A stretch of 64,000 nt of DNA from Kribbella steppae (GCF_004342025.1 NZ_SLWN01000009.1:124001-188000); one strand, 5' to 3'; positions 41,485-50,047 are shown, counted from the stretch's first letter. Numbers and translations are program-made. The notes: generated from the letters alone by a model not told the origin.

Positions 41485-42225
41485 TTGTTCATCGGAATCG
41501 GTACTGTCGTGAATGTCGCGACAGTGATCACCGGCTCGGTACTCGGCGTACTCATCGGCCATCGGCTCAGTCACCGCACCCGCGACCTCGTCACCGACGC
41601 ACTCGGCCTGGTCACACTGCTGATCGCGATCATGTCGGCACTCACCGTCGGCGATCGGGTGCTCAGCGACGCCGTCGGCGACAGCGCACCGGTACTGATC
41701 GTGCTCGGCGCGATGCTGATCGGCGGGATCGCCGGCTCGTTGCTGCGGATCGAGCAGCGGCTGGAGGATTTCGGCGCGTGGATGCAGCGCCGGTTCACCC
41801 GTGCCGACAGCGAGAGCACGTTCGTCGAGGGGTTCGTGACCGCGTCGATGGTGTTCTGCGTCGGGCCGCTGACGTTCCTCGGGTCGCTGTCCGACGGACT
41901 CGGCCGTGGGGCGGACCAACTGTTCCTCAAGGCGGTCCTGGACGGTTTCGCCGCGATCGCCTTCGCCGCGTCCTTCGGCTGGGGCGTGCTCGCCTCCGCG
42001 CTCGTCGTCCTCGTCGTACAGGGTCTGATGACCGCGGTCGGTGCGGTGCTCGGCGACGTACTCCCGGACGCGCATGTGACCGCGCTGGGGGCGACTGGTG
42101 GAGTGATGCTGATCGGCGTCGCCCTGCGACTGCTGAAGCTCAAGCAGATCGCCGTGGCGGACCTGTTGCCGGCGCTGGTCGTCGCGCCGCTGCTGGTGCA
42201 ACTGCTGGTCGTCATCCGGAGCTGA
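41485..42225 (+). CDS. DUF554 family membrane protein
   Basis: 246 residues, seven or so membrane helices. The N-terminal FIGIGTVVNVATVITGSVLG, the ESTFVEGFVTASMVFCVGPLTFLGS segment and QLFLKAVLDGFAAIAFAASFGWG are family hallmarks. I place the start at TTG 41485 because similarity to DUF554 proteins begins there (LFIGIGT) and GGAG lies about 6 nt upstream; the frame is open much further up without such support. Function is unknown; some members are proposed transporters. It ends at a strong terminator. Confidence 0.85.
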   Translation: MFIGIGTVVNVATVITGSVLGVLIGHRLSHRTRDLVTDALGLVTLLIAIMSALTVGDRVLSDAVGDSAPVLIVLGAMLIGGIAGSLLRIEQRLEDFGAWMQRRFTRADSESTFVEGFVTASMVFCVGPLTFLGSLSDGLGRGADQLFLKAVLDGFAAIAFAASFGWGVLASALVVLVVQGLMTAVGAVLGDVLPDAHVTALGATGGVMLIGVALRLLKLKQIAVADLLPALVVAPLLVQLLVVIRS

Positions 42226-42228
42226 CAA

Positions 42229-42258
42229 GAGCCCCGGCCCGTACCCGGACCGGGGCTC
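42229..42258. terminator. Bidirectional terminator between DUF554 gene and livF
   Basis: Perfect 9-bp stem GAGCCCCGG / CCGGGGCTC with a 12-nt loop between convergent genes. Confidence 0.8.
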
Positions 42259-42274
42259 TCGGCAACTACTGGTG

Positions 42275-42991
42275 CTAGTCCTCGCCGAGGTAGGCCTTGC
42301 GGACGTCGTCGTTGACCAGCAGGTCGCGACCGGTGCCGGACAGCACGATCTTGCCGACCTCCAGCACGTACCCGTAGTCGGCCCGCTTCAGCGCCGCCTG
42401 CGCGTTCTGCTCCACCAGCAGGATCGTCGTACCCTGCCGCTGCAACTCGGTCACTGTCGTCATGATCCGCTTCATCATGATCGGCGACAGACCCATCGAC
42501 GGCTCGTCCAGCATCATCAGCTTCGGCCGGCTCATCATCGCCCGGCCCATCGCCAGCATCTGCTGCTCACCGCCGGAGAACGTCCCGGCCGGCTGCTTGC
42601 GCCGCTCCCCCAGGATCGGGAAGAGGTCGTACGCCGCGTCCAGGTCGGTCCGGACCCCACTGGCGTCCCGGCGGGCGAACGCGCCGAGCAGCAGGTTCTC
42701 CTCGACCGACAGCCTCGGGAAGATCCGCCGGCCCTCCGGCGAGTGCGCCAGCCCGCGCTCGACGATGTCGTGCGCCGGCGTGGTGTCGATCCGCTCGCCC
42801 TGGAACAGGATCTCCCCCGACGACGGCCGGAGCAGACCCGAGATCGTCCGCAGCGTGGTGGTCTTGCCGGCCCCGTTGGTGCCGATCAGCGACACCACCT
42901 GACCCTGTTCCACGCTGAAGCTGATCTTCTTCACCGCGACGATCTTGCCGTAGGCAACTTCCAGGTCGCGGACCTCGAGCATCGCGCTCAT
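42275..42991 (-). CDS. livF: Branched-chain amino acid ABC transporter ATP-binding protein LivF
   Basis: 238 residues. Walker A GTNGAGKTT (about 37-45), signature FSGGEQQMLAMGRAMMSRP, Walker B LMMLDEPSMGLSP and switch H-loop equivalent (LVEQN, LivF-specific). It energises uptake through LivH-LivM together with LivG. ATG 42991 overlaps the livG stop (ATGA). Substrate could be branched-chain amino acids, urea or short amides, since HAAT-family systems share this architecture; the plain operon here gives no further hint. Confidence 0.95.
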   Translation of the reverse strand: MSAMLEVRDLEVAYGKIVAVKKISFSVEQGQVVSLIGTNGAGKTTTLRTISGLLRPSSGEILFQGERIDTTPAHDIVERGLAHSPEGRRIFPRLSVEENLLLGAFARRDASGVRTDLDAAYDLFPILGERRKQPAGTFSGGEQQMLAMGRAMMSRPKLMMLDEPSMGLSPIMMKRIMTTVTELQRQGTTILLVEQNAQAALKRADYGYVLEVGKIVLSGTGRDLLVNDDVRKAYLGED

Positions 42992-43941
42992 GGGGCCTCC
43001 TCCTCGCCATCGGCGACGTCCTGCGAACGCCGTGGCTCGTCGTCCTCGTCCTCGTCGTCCTCGCCGGTGCCGATGTAGGCCTCGATCACCCGCGGGTCGG
43101 ACTGCACCTCGGCCGGTGTGCCCTCGACCAGGGCCTCACCGCGGACCAGGCACAGCACCCGGTCGCAGAGGTTGAAGATGAACCGCATGTCGTGCTCGAT
43201 CACCACGACCGACAGCCCCGAGTCCCGGATCTTGAAGATCAGGTCACTGGCCTGCCGGGTCTCCAGCGGGTTCATACCGGCCGTCGGCTCGTCCAGCAGG
43301 ATGAGCTTCGGATCGGTGGCCAGCGCCCGGGCGATCTCGAGCCGGCGCTGGTCGCCGTACGGCATGTTCCGGGCCAGGTGCTCGGCGGACTTGCCCAGCC
43401 CGACGAAGTTCAGCAGCTCCTGGGCCCGTTCCCGGGTGGCCGACTCCTCCCGGCGGAACTTCGGCCCGCGCAGTACCGAGGTGAGCGCACCCGAACTGGT
43501 CCGGCAGTAGCGGCCGACCATCACGTTCTCGAGCGCGGTCATGTTGGCGAACAGCCGGATGTTCTGGAACGTCCGCGCCATTCCGGCCCGGACCACGGCC
43601 CGCGGCTTCGGCGGCAACGGCGTCAGCGCGGCCAGCGGCTGCACCACCACCGCGTCGTCCGCCTCGCTCACCTGGCGCTTGGCCGGCTCCGGCTTGCGCG
43701 GCGCACCGGCGAACCGGACCGCCCCGGACGTCGGCTTGTAGAGGCCGGTGAGGCAGTTGAAGAACGTCGTCTTACCGGCCCCGTTCGGGCCGATCAGACC
43801 GACGATCTCGCCTTCCCGCACGGTCAGGTTGACGTCGTTGACCGCCAGCAGACCACCGAACCGCATGGTCACCCCGGAGGCCTCGAGCACCGGCTGGCCG
43901 CTCGCCCGGGTCGATGTGGACGTTGTCTCGGTGACGGTCAT
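42988..43941 (-). CDS. livG: Branched-chain amino acid ABC transporter ATP-binding protein LivG
   Basis: 317 residues, longer than the usual 255 because of an insert after the first strand pair (about 72-105, acidic/proline-rich PEPAKRQVSEADDAVVV region) and an acidic C-terminal tail (EDDEDEDDEP). Walker A GPNGAGKTTFFN, MPYGDQRRLEIARAL signature, LLDEPTAGMNP Walker B and VIEHDM switch are intact. It starts at ATG 43941, overlapping the livM stop. Confidence 0.95.
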   Translation of the reverse strand: MTVTETTSTSTRASGQPVLEASGVTMRFGGLLAVNDVNLTVREGEIVGLIGPNGAGKTTFFNCLTGLYKPTSGAVRFAGAPRKPEPAKRQVSEADDAVVVQPLAALTPLPPKPRAVVRAGMARTFQNIRLFANMTALENVMVGRYCRTSSGALTSVLRGPKFRREESATRERAQELLNFVGLGKSAEHLARNMPYGDQRRLEIARALATDPKLILLDEPTAGMNPLETRQASDLIFKIRDSGLSVVVIEHDMRFIFNLCDRVLCLVRGEALVEGTPAEVQSDPRVIEAYIGTGEDDEDEDDEPRRSQDVADGEEEAP

Positions 43942-45647
43942 TTCGCCTCCTCCACAAGCTCTTCCTCGACTGCGACGGCCAACGCCTCGTCCTCCTCGTG
44001 GAACTCCAGCTGCCGACGTCTGCTCGCCACCAGGCCCTCCGGCCGGAACCGCATCATCAGCACCAGCAGCAGGCCGAACAGCAGCAGCCGGTACTCCGAG
44101 AAGAACCGCAGCTTCTCCGGCAGCAGCTTCAGGATCGTTGCTCCCAGCAGCACACCGGCGATGGTGCCCATACCGCCCAGCACGACGGCCGCGAGCAGGA
44201 ACGCCGACTCGAGGAAGATGTACTGGTCGGGGCTGACGGCAACGTCCTGGTGTGCCTTGATGGTTCCGGCCAGACCGGCCAGGAAGGCCCCGATCGCGAA
44301 CGCCAGCACCTTCAGGCCGAAGACGTTCACGCCCATCGCCTCGGCGGCCTTCTCATCCTCCCGGATCGCGACCCAGCCCCGGCCGATCCGGCTGTTGTTC
44401 AGCCGGGCGAAGACCAGGATGACGAACGCGATCAGGAGCAGCAGCAGGAAGTAGTAGTTCGAGAAGCGACCCAGGTCCAGCCCGGCGACCGTGTGCTCGT
44501 CGCCGAAGTTGAAGTTGCCGATCTCCAGATCCGGGATGCCGGGGATACCGTTCGGGCCGTTGGTCAGCAGCGGGCCGTTGATGCCGTCCAGGTTGAACAT
44601 CGCCAGCCGGAAGATCTCACCGAAGCCCAATGTCACGATGGCCAGGTAGTCACCTGAGACGCGGAGTGTCGGTGACCCGATGATGAGACCGAGAGTCGCC
44701 GCCGTACCTGCGCCGAGCAGCATCACAACCACGAACGGCGGGTGCCAGTCGATCGTCGAGAACGCCGACTCCGACAACATCGCGGCCACATAGGCGCCGG
44801 AGCCGAGGAAGGCGATGTAGCCGAGGTCCAGCAGGCCGGCCAGACCGACCACGATGTTCAGGCCCATCGCGGTGGCCGCGAAGATCAGCACCTGGCACGC
44901 GATCGACATGTTCGCATCCGACCCCCGCTGGGTGAAGGGGAAGAAGAACGCGACCACGAACGCCGCCAGCGTCAGCACCTTCTTGTGCCGCTGGGCGACG
45001 TGGCCGAACCAGGTCATCACCCCGGTCCGGAACAGCGCCAGGATCACTGTACCGATGAAGAGCAGGCAGAGGATGAACGACCACGCGTCCGTCAGGCCCA
45101 GCGCGTACGCCGCACCGAACAGGATCACCGCCATCATCACGGAGATGGCGAGGATCTCCACCCAGCCCGGCAGCCTCGCCTGGCTCAGGTCGCGAAGCTG
45201 CCGCAACGGGAGCATCCGCGAGCTCACCAGGATCAGAACGGCACCGGCCAGGGAGACGTAGGCACCCGGGTTGACGTTGATCAGGCCGTCCGACTCCACC
45301 GTGATCGCCACGATGACCAACACCATGTACAGCGTCAGGCCGAGGCCCAGCGCCCGCAGGCCGAGGGTCGCGTCCAGCCATGACCCCAGCGCCGTCAGCG
45401 GCCCCCGCTCGGCGAGCAGCAGGACCAGCGCGAGCAGGGCCCCGATGATCGCGAGGATCTGCAGGCCGCCCGGATAGAGGTTGATCGACAGATCGTTCAG
45501 GATCGAGCTGTCGTAGCTCCAGGACAGGAAGGAGCCCACGATCACCAGCACCACGCCGGCGATACCGGCCGGCCACGCGATCGGCTTCACCGGCTGCTGA
45601 GCAGACGCCTCCGGCTCCGCCGGAGTGCTTGTCTGTACCTCGCTCAT
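43938..45647 (-). CDS. livM: Branched-chain amino acid ABC transporter permease LivM
   Basis: 569 residues, almost twice E. coli-type core length. An N-terminal extension of about 250 residues adds several membrane helices before the canonical LivM domain (GLNIVVGLAGLLDLGYIAFLG onward, with the GRGWVAIREDEKAAEAMGVN cytoplasmic coupling loop). ATG 45647 overlaps the livH stop by 4 nt. The extra helices are seen in other actinobacterial LivM proteins. It pairs with LivH to form the channel. Confidence 0.93.
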   Translation of the reverse strand: MSEVQTSTPAEPEASAQQPVKPIAWPAGIAGVVLVIVGSFLSWSYDSSILNDLSINLYPGGLQILAIIGALLALVLLLAERGPLTALGSWLDATLGLRALGLGLTLYMVLVIVAITVESDGLINVNPGAYVSLAGAVLILVSSRMLPLRQLRDLSQARLPGWVEILAISVMMAVILFGAAYALGLTDAWSFILCLLFIGTVILALFRTGVMTWFGHVAQRHKKVLTLAAFVVAFFFPFTQRGSDANMSIACQVLIFAATAMGLNIVVGLAGLLDLGYIAFLGSGAYVAAMLSESAFSTIDWHPPFVVVMLLGAGTAATLGLIIGSPTLRVSGDYLAIVTLGFGEIFRLAMFNLDGINGPLLTNGPNGIPGIPDLEIGNFNFGDEHTVAGLDLGRFSNYYFLLLLLIAFVILVFARLNNSRIGRGWVAIREDEKAAEAMGVNVFGLKVLAFAIGAFLAGLAGTIKAHQDVAVSPDQYIFLESAFLLAAVVLGGMGTIAGVLLGATILKLLPEKLRFFSEYRLLLFGLLLVLMMRFRPEGLVASRRRQLEFHEEDEALAVAVEEELVEEAK

Positions 45648-46960
45648 GCCCGATCCACCACCCTCGCTCCGAGCAGGCCCTGCGGCCTGAACACCAGTAC
45701 CAGGATCAGAATGACGAACGCCCAGACATCCTTCCAGGAACCGCCACCGAACCGACCTGGGATGTACTGGGTGGCCAGCGCCTCGACGACGCCCAGCACC
45801 AAGCCACCGACGACGGCGCCGTAGACGTTGCCGATACCACCGAGAACCGCGGCGGTGAACGCCTTCAGACCGGCCAGGAAGCCCATCCGGAAGTCGATGT
45901 TGTTGTTCTGGAAGCCCTGCGAGATCCCGGCGATCGCCGCCAGCACGGCGCCGAGGGCGAAGGCCACCACGATGATCCGGTCGACGTTGATACCCATCAA
46001 CCGGGCGGTGTCGGGATCCTGCGACACCGCCTGCATACCACGGCCCAGCCGGGTCCGATTGATGAAGAACCAGAGCAGCACCGCGCACACCGCCAGCGCC
46101 GCGACGGTGAAGATCGCGGACCGCTGGATGGTCACCCCGCTGACGTCCAGCGCAGGGCCGGTGACCACATCGATCTGCGGGAACGGGATGCGCTGCTTGG
46201 CGCTCGGCCAGGTGATGCTGGTGATGACCTGCTTGTAGAACACCCAGAACAGCTCCGAGAACACGATCGCCGCGGCGGCCGCTTCCACGACTGTCAGGAG
46301 CTTGACCTCGCTCTGTGCCCGCCCCCGCGCGGCGAGACCGGCCAGCCAGCCGACCGCCGTACCGACGACAGCGCCGAGGACGATGACACCGAGGGCCAGG
46401 ACCACACTCAGGTCCGGCTCGATCAGCCGGACCACGACCCACAGCGCGACGGCGCCGAGCGCGGCGCCGATCAGCGGAGCACGGTCGTACCACTTGGTCG
46501 TCTGGTGGTTCAGATCAGCCTTCGTCAGCACCGAGCCGACGTAGTATCCGACTCCGACCGCGATGACGGCGAACGCCACCACGGTCCACTCCGGCCGCTC
46601 GTAGAAGAGCCGGACGAACTCCTGCAGGAAGACGGAGATACCGATCGCGGTGATCAGCGGTGCGAGTCGTGGCGCGTTCCGCAGGGGACGGTACGCGACA
46701 CGTTCCATCGCCACCGCGGTGCCGACCGACGCGATGATGGCGCCGACGATCATCACCGGCAGGATCCACACGCTGGTCTGACCGTCGAAGAACAACAGGT
46801 ACGTGGTCAGTGCGCCGAACGCACCGATCATGAAGACCTCGCCATGGGCGAAGTTGATGAGCTGCACGATGCCGTAAACGACGGTGTACCCGACCGCGAT
46901 CAGGGCGTACAGCGATCCCAGGGTCAGCCCGTTCACGAGCTGCTGGAAGAACTGGTCCAC
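45644..46960 (-). CDS. livH: Branched-chain amino acid ABC transporter permease LivH
   Basis: 438 residues; typical LivH has about 300. The N-terminal NGLTLGSLYALIAVGYTVVYG and the coupling loop RTRLGRGMQAVSQDPDTARLMGIN are canonical. Between about residues 115 and 240 an extra section contains additional membrane helices and a hydrophilic loop. It begins at ATG 46960 and follows the livK gene after a strong hairpin, so livHMGF expression is probably lower than livK. Confidence 0.93.
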   Translation of the reverse strand: MDQFFQQLVNGLTLGSLYALIAVGYTVVYGIVQLINFAHGEVFMIGAFGALTTYLLFFDGQTSVWILPVMIVGAIIASVGTAVAMERVAYRPLRNAPRLAPLITAIGISVFLQEFVRLFYERPEWTVVAFAVIAVGVGYYVGSVLTKADLNHQTTKWYDRAPLIGAALGAVALWVVVRLIEPDLSVVLALGVIVLGAVVGTAVGWLAGLAARGRAQSEVKLLTVVEAAAAAIVFSELFWVFYKQVITSITWPSAKQRIPFPQIDVVTGPALDVSGVTIQRSAIFTVAALAVCAVLLWFFINRTRLGRGMQAVSQDPDTARLMGINVDRIIVVAFALGAVLAAIAGISQGFQNNNIDFRMGFLAGLKAFTAAVLGGIGNVYGAVVGGLVLGVVEALATQYIPGRFGGGSWKDVWAFVILILVLVFRPQGLLGARVVDRA

Positions 46961-46995
46961 GTCGACCTCCCAACTGCCTCAGTCCCGACATGCCA

Positions 46996-47025
46996 CGGGG
47001 GTGGGAGGATCAGCTCCCACCCCCG
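46996..47025 (-). terminator. Strong hairpin between livK and livH
   Basis: A perfect 12-bp stem CGGGGGTGGGAG / CTCCCACCCCCG with a 6-nt loop. No T-run follows. Such hairpins after binding-protein genes often act as partial terminators or RNA stabilisers that keep the binding protein in excess. Confidence 0.7.
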
Positions 47026-47044
47026 AGACATGAGGTCGACTCGA

Positions 47045-48274
47045 TTACTTGGTCTCGAAGTCCTTGGTCTCGACGGTGGTCCACTTGCCACCGGCAACCT
47101 TGTAGACGGTCAGAACCTTCGAGGTGGTGTCGCCGTACTGGTCGAACGCGACCTTACCGGTGACGCCGTCGAACGAAACCTTGCTCATGGCATCGACCGT
47201 GGCCTGGCGGGCCGACTCGACGTCCTTGGCGTCCTTCAGCGACGTCTTCAGCGCGTTGATGATCGCGTTGGCCGCGTCGTAGGAGTAACCGCCGTACGCC
47301 GCGTACGGGTCCTTGTAGCCGGCTGCGTTGTAGTCCGCGACGAACTTCTTCGCCGACTCCAGCGCGTCGACCGGGGCCCCGACCGAGGTGGCCAGGTCGT
47401 TGTCGGCGGTCTTACCTGCCAGGCTGATGTACTTCGGGTCGTAGATACCGTCGCCACCCATCAGCGGCACGTTCAGGCCGGCGGCCTTCATCTGCTGCGA
47501 CAGCGGACCGGCCTGCGGGTACTCGCCTCCGTAGTAGACCGCCTGCGGGGCGGACGGCTTGACCGCCGAGATCACTGCCTGGTAGTTCGAGTCGTCCGGG
47601 TTGATGGTCTGGGCCGCGACGACCTGACCACCCAGCTTCTTGAACTCCTCGGTGAAGGTGCCGACCAGCCCCTGGCCGTACGCCTTCTTGTCGTGGATCG
47701 TGGCGACCTTGGTGATCTTCGCGGTCTCGTACAGGTAGCGAGCAGCGAAGGGACCCTGGACCGCGTCAGTGGTGCAGGTGCGGAAGTACGTCGCGTACGG
47801 CCGCTTCGGGTCGGTCTGCCAGTTCGCGCCCTGGGTCAGGCCCGGGCCAGTGTTGGCCGGCGAGACCTGGACGATGTTCTTCGGTGCGAGAACGGGCTGG
47901 ACCTGCTGGCTGACGCTGGTGTTCAGCGTACCAACGACGCCGATCACGTCGGCGTCACTGGAGAGCGCGGTGGCCGCGTTCTTGCCCGGCTCCGGCTTGG
48001 CCTCGTCGTCCTTGGCATCGACCTCGAGCTTCCAGCCCGGGATCGCGTTGGAGTCGTTGGCCTGCTTGACGGCCAGTTCGACCGAGTGCTGGATACCCAG
48101 ACCCAGCGCCGACAGGTCTCCTGACAGAGGCGCGATCACGCCGATCTTGGCGGTTTTGGTCGCATCTCCGGAGCCCCCGCCAGAGTCGTCGCCACTGCGC
48201 GAACCGCACGCAGTCAGGGCCAACGACGCAACGATCAGCGACGCGCCGACCCGTACTACGGAACGCTGGTGCAC
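47045..48274 (-). CDS. livK: Branched-chain amino acid ABC transporter substrate-binding lipoprotein LivK
   Basis: 409 residues. Signal peptide with lipobox LTAC (about residues 20-23) followed by a Ser/Gly-rich linker, then a type I periplasmic binding fold (IGVIAPLSGDLSALG; VVGTLNTSVSQQVQPVL; ATIHDKKAYGQGLVGTF). I prefer GTG 48274 because GGGAGGA lies about 4 nt before it; an ATG four codons earlier (48286) has no ribosome site and would contain that GGAGG inside the gene. Residues in the SPANTGPGL segment are expected to bind the ligand. The ligand itself cannot be read. Confidence 0.93.
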   Translation of the reverse strand: MHQRSVVRVGASLIVASLALTACGSRSGDDSGGGSGDATKTAKIGVIAPLSGDLSALGLGIQHSVELAVKQANDSNAIPGWKLEVDAKDDEAKPEPGKNAATALSSDADVIGVVGTLNTSVSQQVQPVLAPKNIVQVSPANTGPGLTQGANWQTDPKRPYATYFRTCTTDAVQGPFAARYLYETAKITKVATIHDKKAYGQGLVGTFTEEFKKLGGQVVAAQTINPDDSNYQAVISAVKPSAPQAVYYGGEYPQAGPLSQQMKAAGLNVPLMGGDGIYDPKYISLAGKTADNDLATSVGAPVDALESAKKFVADYNAAGYKDPYAAYGGYSYDAANAIINALKTSLKDAKDVESARQATVDAMSKVSFDGVTGKVAFDQYGDTTSKVLTVYKVAGGKWTTVETKDFETK

Positions 48275-48467
48275 TGTTCCTCCCATGTCTGGATAGTCCG
48301 AGCAGATCCCCGGACTCCCGCGAATGCCGCGAGCACCCGCAGGTTAGACCTCTCTTGGCACTTGAGGCGATGTCACGGAACGTGTGTTGTGAGGTCGTTA
48401 CAGCGGTAAGCAGCATGGATGGCAGTGATACCTGTACGCCCGCTCAGCGCCGTACGCGGAGAGTGAT

Positions 48468-49049
48468 TCACTCGCTACCGCCCGCCTCGTCAACGACCAA
48501 CTCCGCGACCTGACGCATGGAAACTCTTTTGTCCATCGCGGTCTTCTGGATCCACCGGAAGGAGTCCGGTTCGGACAATCCAAACTTCGTCTGCAGGACC
48601 GACTTGGCCCGGTCCACCAGTTTGCGCGTCTCCAGCCGCTCGGCCAGATCGGCGACCTCACGCTCCAGCTCGGCCAGTTCGACGTACCGGGACGCGGCGA
48701 TCTCGATCGCGGGCAGCAGGTCGGCCTTGGAGAACGGTTTCACCAGGTACGCCATCGCGCCGGCGTCGCGGGCCCGCTCGACCAGCTCGCGCTGCGAGAA
48801 AGCGGTCAGCATCAGCACCGGTGCGATCCGCTCGCCGGCGATCTTCTCGGCCGCGCTCAGCCCGTCCAGCTTCGGCATCTTGACGTCGAGGATGACCAGA
48901 TCGGGCCGATGCTCCGTCGCCAGCCGGATGGCCTCTTCGCCATCGCCCGCCTGCCCGACGACGTCGTACCCCTCCTCGGCCAGCATCTCGGCCAGATCCA
49001 TCCGGATCAACGCCTCGTCCTCAGCGATCACCACGCGCTTAGCAGTCAC
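48468..49049 (-). CDS. pdtaR: ANTAR-domain response regulator PdtaR
   Basis: 193 residues. Receiver domain with acidic pair (IAEDEALIR), phosphoacceptor aspartate in DLVILDVKMPKLDG, T/S in LMLTAFS and lysine in YLVKPFS. It is followed by a helix linker and an ANTAR RNA-binding domain (about 130-190). PdtaR-type proteins are phosphorylated by PdtaS histidine kinases and act by antitermination at tandem RNA hairpins. GTG 49049 is chosen since TACAGT sits 7 nt upstream (leaderless) and homology starts there; an ATG at 49154 would add 35 non-conserved residues and overlap the tRNA promoter region. Confidence 0.92.
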   Translation of the reverse strand: MTAKRVVIAEDEALIRMDLAEMLAEEGYDVVGQAGDGEEAIRLATEHRPDLVILDVKMPKLDGLSAAEKIAGERIAPVLMLTAFSQRELVERARDAGAMAYLVKPFSKADLLPAIEIAASRYVELAELEREVADLAERLETRKLVDRAKSVLQTKFGLSEPDSFRWIQKTAMDKRVSMRQVAELVVDEAGGSE

Positions 49050-49056
49050 ACCCGAC

Positions 49057-49062
49057 ACTGTA
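49057..49062 (-). promoter_or_regulatory. -10 hexamer for leaderless pdtaR
   Basis: TACAGT on the minus strand, 7 nt before GTG 49049; decides between the two candidate pdtaR starts. Confidence 0.5.
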
Positions 49063-49177
49063 TCGAGGCCGACCGTGCTGCCATCGAGCACCGGACCGAA
49101 CGAGGTCGGCAGTGCCACACGCGGGTCCCCGATTCGCAGTTCCACCGGGGCCATGGGCTAGGATCTTGGTCCGCAAG

Positions 49178-49251
49178 CCCTGGTAATCCAATAGGCAGAG
49201 ATGATGGTCTCAAACACCATACAGTGTGGGTTCGAGTCCCACCCAGGGCAC
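49178..49251 (+). tRNA. tRNA with CAA anticodon (Leu), class I shape
   Basis: Acceptor stem GCCCTGG / CCAGGGC (perfect 7 bp), discriminator A at 49251, D arm ATCC-AATAGGCAG-AGAT (one mismatch), anticodon stem ATGGT / ACCAT with loop CTCAAAC giving anticodon CAA (49212-49214), variable region of only 5 nt (ACAGT), and T arm GTGGG-TTCGAGT-CCCAC. CCA is not encoded. A TAGGAT hexamer at 49160-49165 could be its -10. The anticodon reads UUG (Leu), yet bacterial leucine tRNAs normally have a long variable arm; here it is short, so the isotype is uncertain. It is divergent from pdtaR and 46 bp before an HTH/LAGLIDADG-like gene. Confidence 0.88.
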
Positions 49252-49297
49252 ACAATCGGCTGACAATCTTGTCGGTGCCACCTGCGAATCTCTGGTC

Positions 49298-50047
49298 ATG
49301 TACGACGGTGAGACGCGCGCCACAGCCCTGGCCGCGATCGTGAGTGGTGAAAGCCTCAACTCGGTGAGCAAACGCCTCGGCGTCAGCCGAACTACGCTCC
49401 GTGACTGGCGGGACAATCCGGCACCTCTCGACGACCCGACAGCTTGCCCGCGCTGCACGAACGGGAAGCTCGACCGGGGTCCATACGCGCACTTGCTTGG
49501 TTTGTACCTGGGCGACGGATGCGTTTCCTCGCAGGCGAAGGGCGTCCACTCGCTTCGGCTCACCTGTGATGCTGTCTACCCGCGGTTGATCGAGGAAGCG
49601 GCAGCGGCGATGGCGGCCGTCTACCCGGCACGGCCGGTGCACCGTGTCGACGCACCCGGTTGTGTGGTGCTCACGTCGTACTGGAAGCACTGGCCCTGCT
49701 TGCTACCGCAGCACGGCCCCGGGCGGAAGCATCTACGACCGATCGAGCTCGCCGACTGGCAGCAGGACATCGTTGCCGAGTTCCCCGAACAGTTTCTTCG
49801 AGGACTGTTCGACGCCGACGGGTGCAGAGTGGCGAACTGGACCGTCCGCATGGTCGGTGGCAAGACGAAGCGCTACGACTATCCGCGCTACATGTTCTCC
49901 AACGAGTCCGCGGACATCATGCGCCTGTGTCAGTGGGCACTCGACCTACTCGACGTCCCCTGGCGGATGCCCCGCTCGAACGCCCTGTCAGTTGCGCACC
50001 GAAATGCGGTGGCCAAGCTCGACGAGTTCATCGGTCCGAAGTCTTAG
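49298..50047 (+). CDS. HTH plus LAGLIDADG-like endonuclease family protein
   Basis: 249 residues. The N-terminus is a helix-turn-helix (TALAAIVSGESLNSVSKRLG then VSRTTLRDWRD, about 8-38) and a CPRC motif follows. Two LAGLIDADG-type motifs come next: YAHLLGLYLGDG (about 65) and FLRGLFDADG (about 165-175), each with the expected acidic residue; HWPCLLPQHGPGRKH and DYPRYMFSNESADI lie around the second. This is the layout of homing-endonuclease-like proteins. ATG 49298 is taken because the family consensus starts there; no ribosome site is visible. It directly follows a tRNA gene, which suggests a tRNA-targeting or tRNA-linked element. No intron or intein host is seen. Confidence 0.75.
   Translation: MYDGETRATALAAIVSGESLNSVSKRLGVSRTTLRDWRDNPAPLDDPTACPRCTNGKLDRGPYAHLLGLYLGDGCVSSQAKGVHSLRLTCDAVYPRLIEEAAAAMAAVYPARPVHRVDAPGCVVLTSYWKHWPCLLPQHGPGRKHLRPIELADWQQDIVAEFPEQFLRGLFDADGCRVANWTVRMVGGKTKRYDYPRYMFSNESADIMRLCQWALDLLDVPWRMPRSNALSVAHRNAVAKLDEFIGPKS

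Noticed and set aside
46515..46991. Alternative frames within livH and livM that look open and basic
   Set aside because: Arg/Gly/Pro-rich, no family similarity, fully inside well-defined permease genes.
49226..49297. Longer start for the HTH/LAGLIDADG gene at a GTG inside the tRNA
   Set aside because: It would translate the tRNA T arm; the family-like N-terminus begins at ATG 49298.
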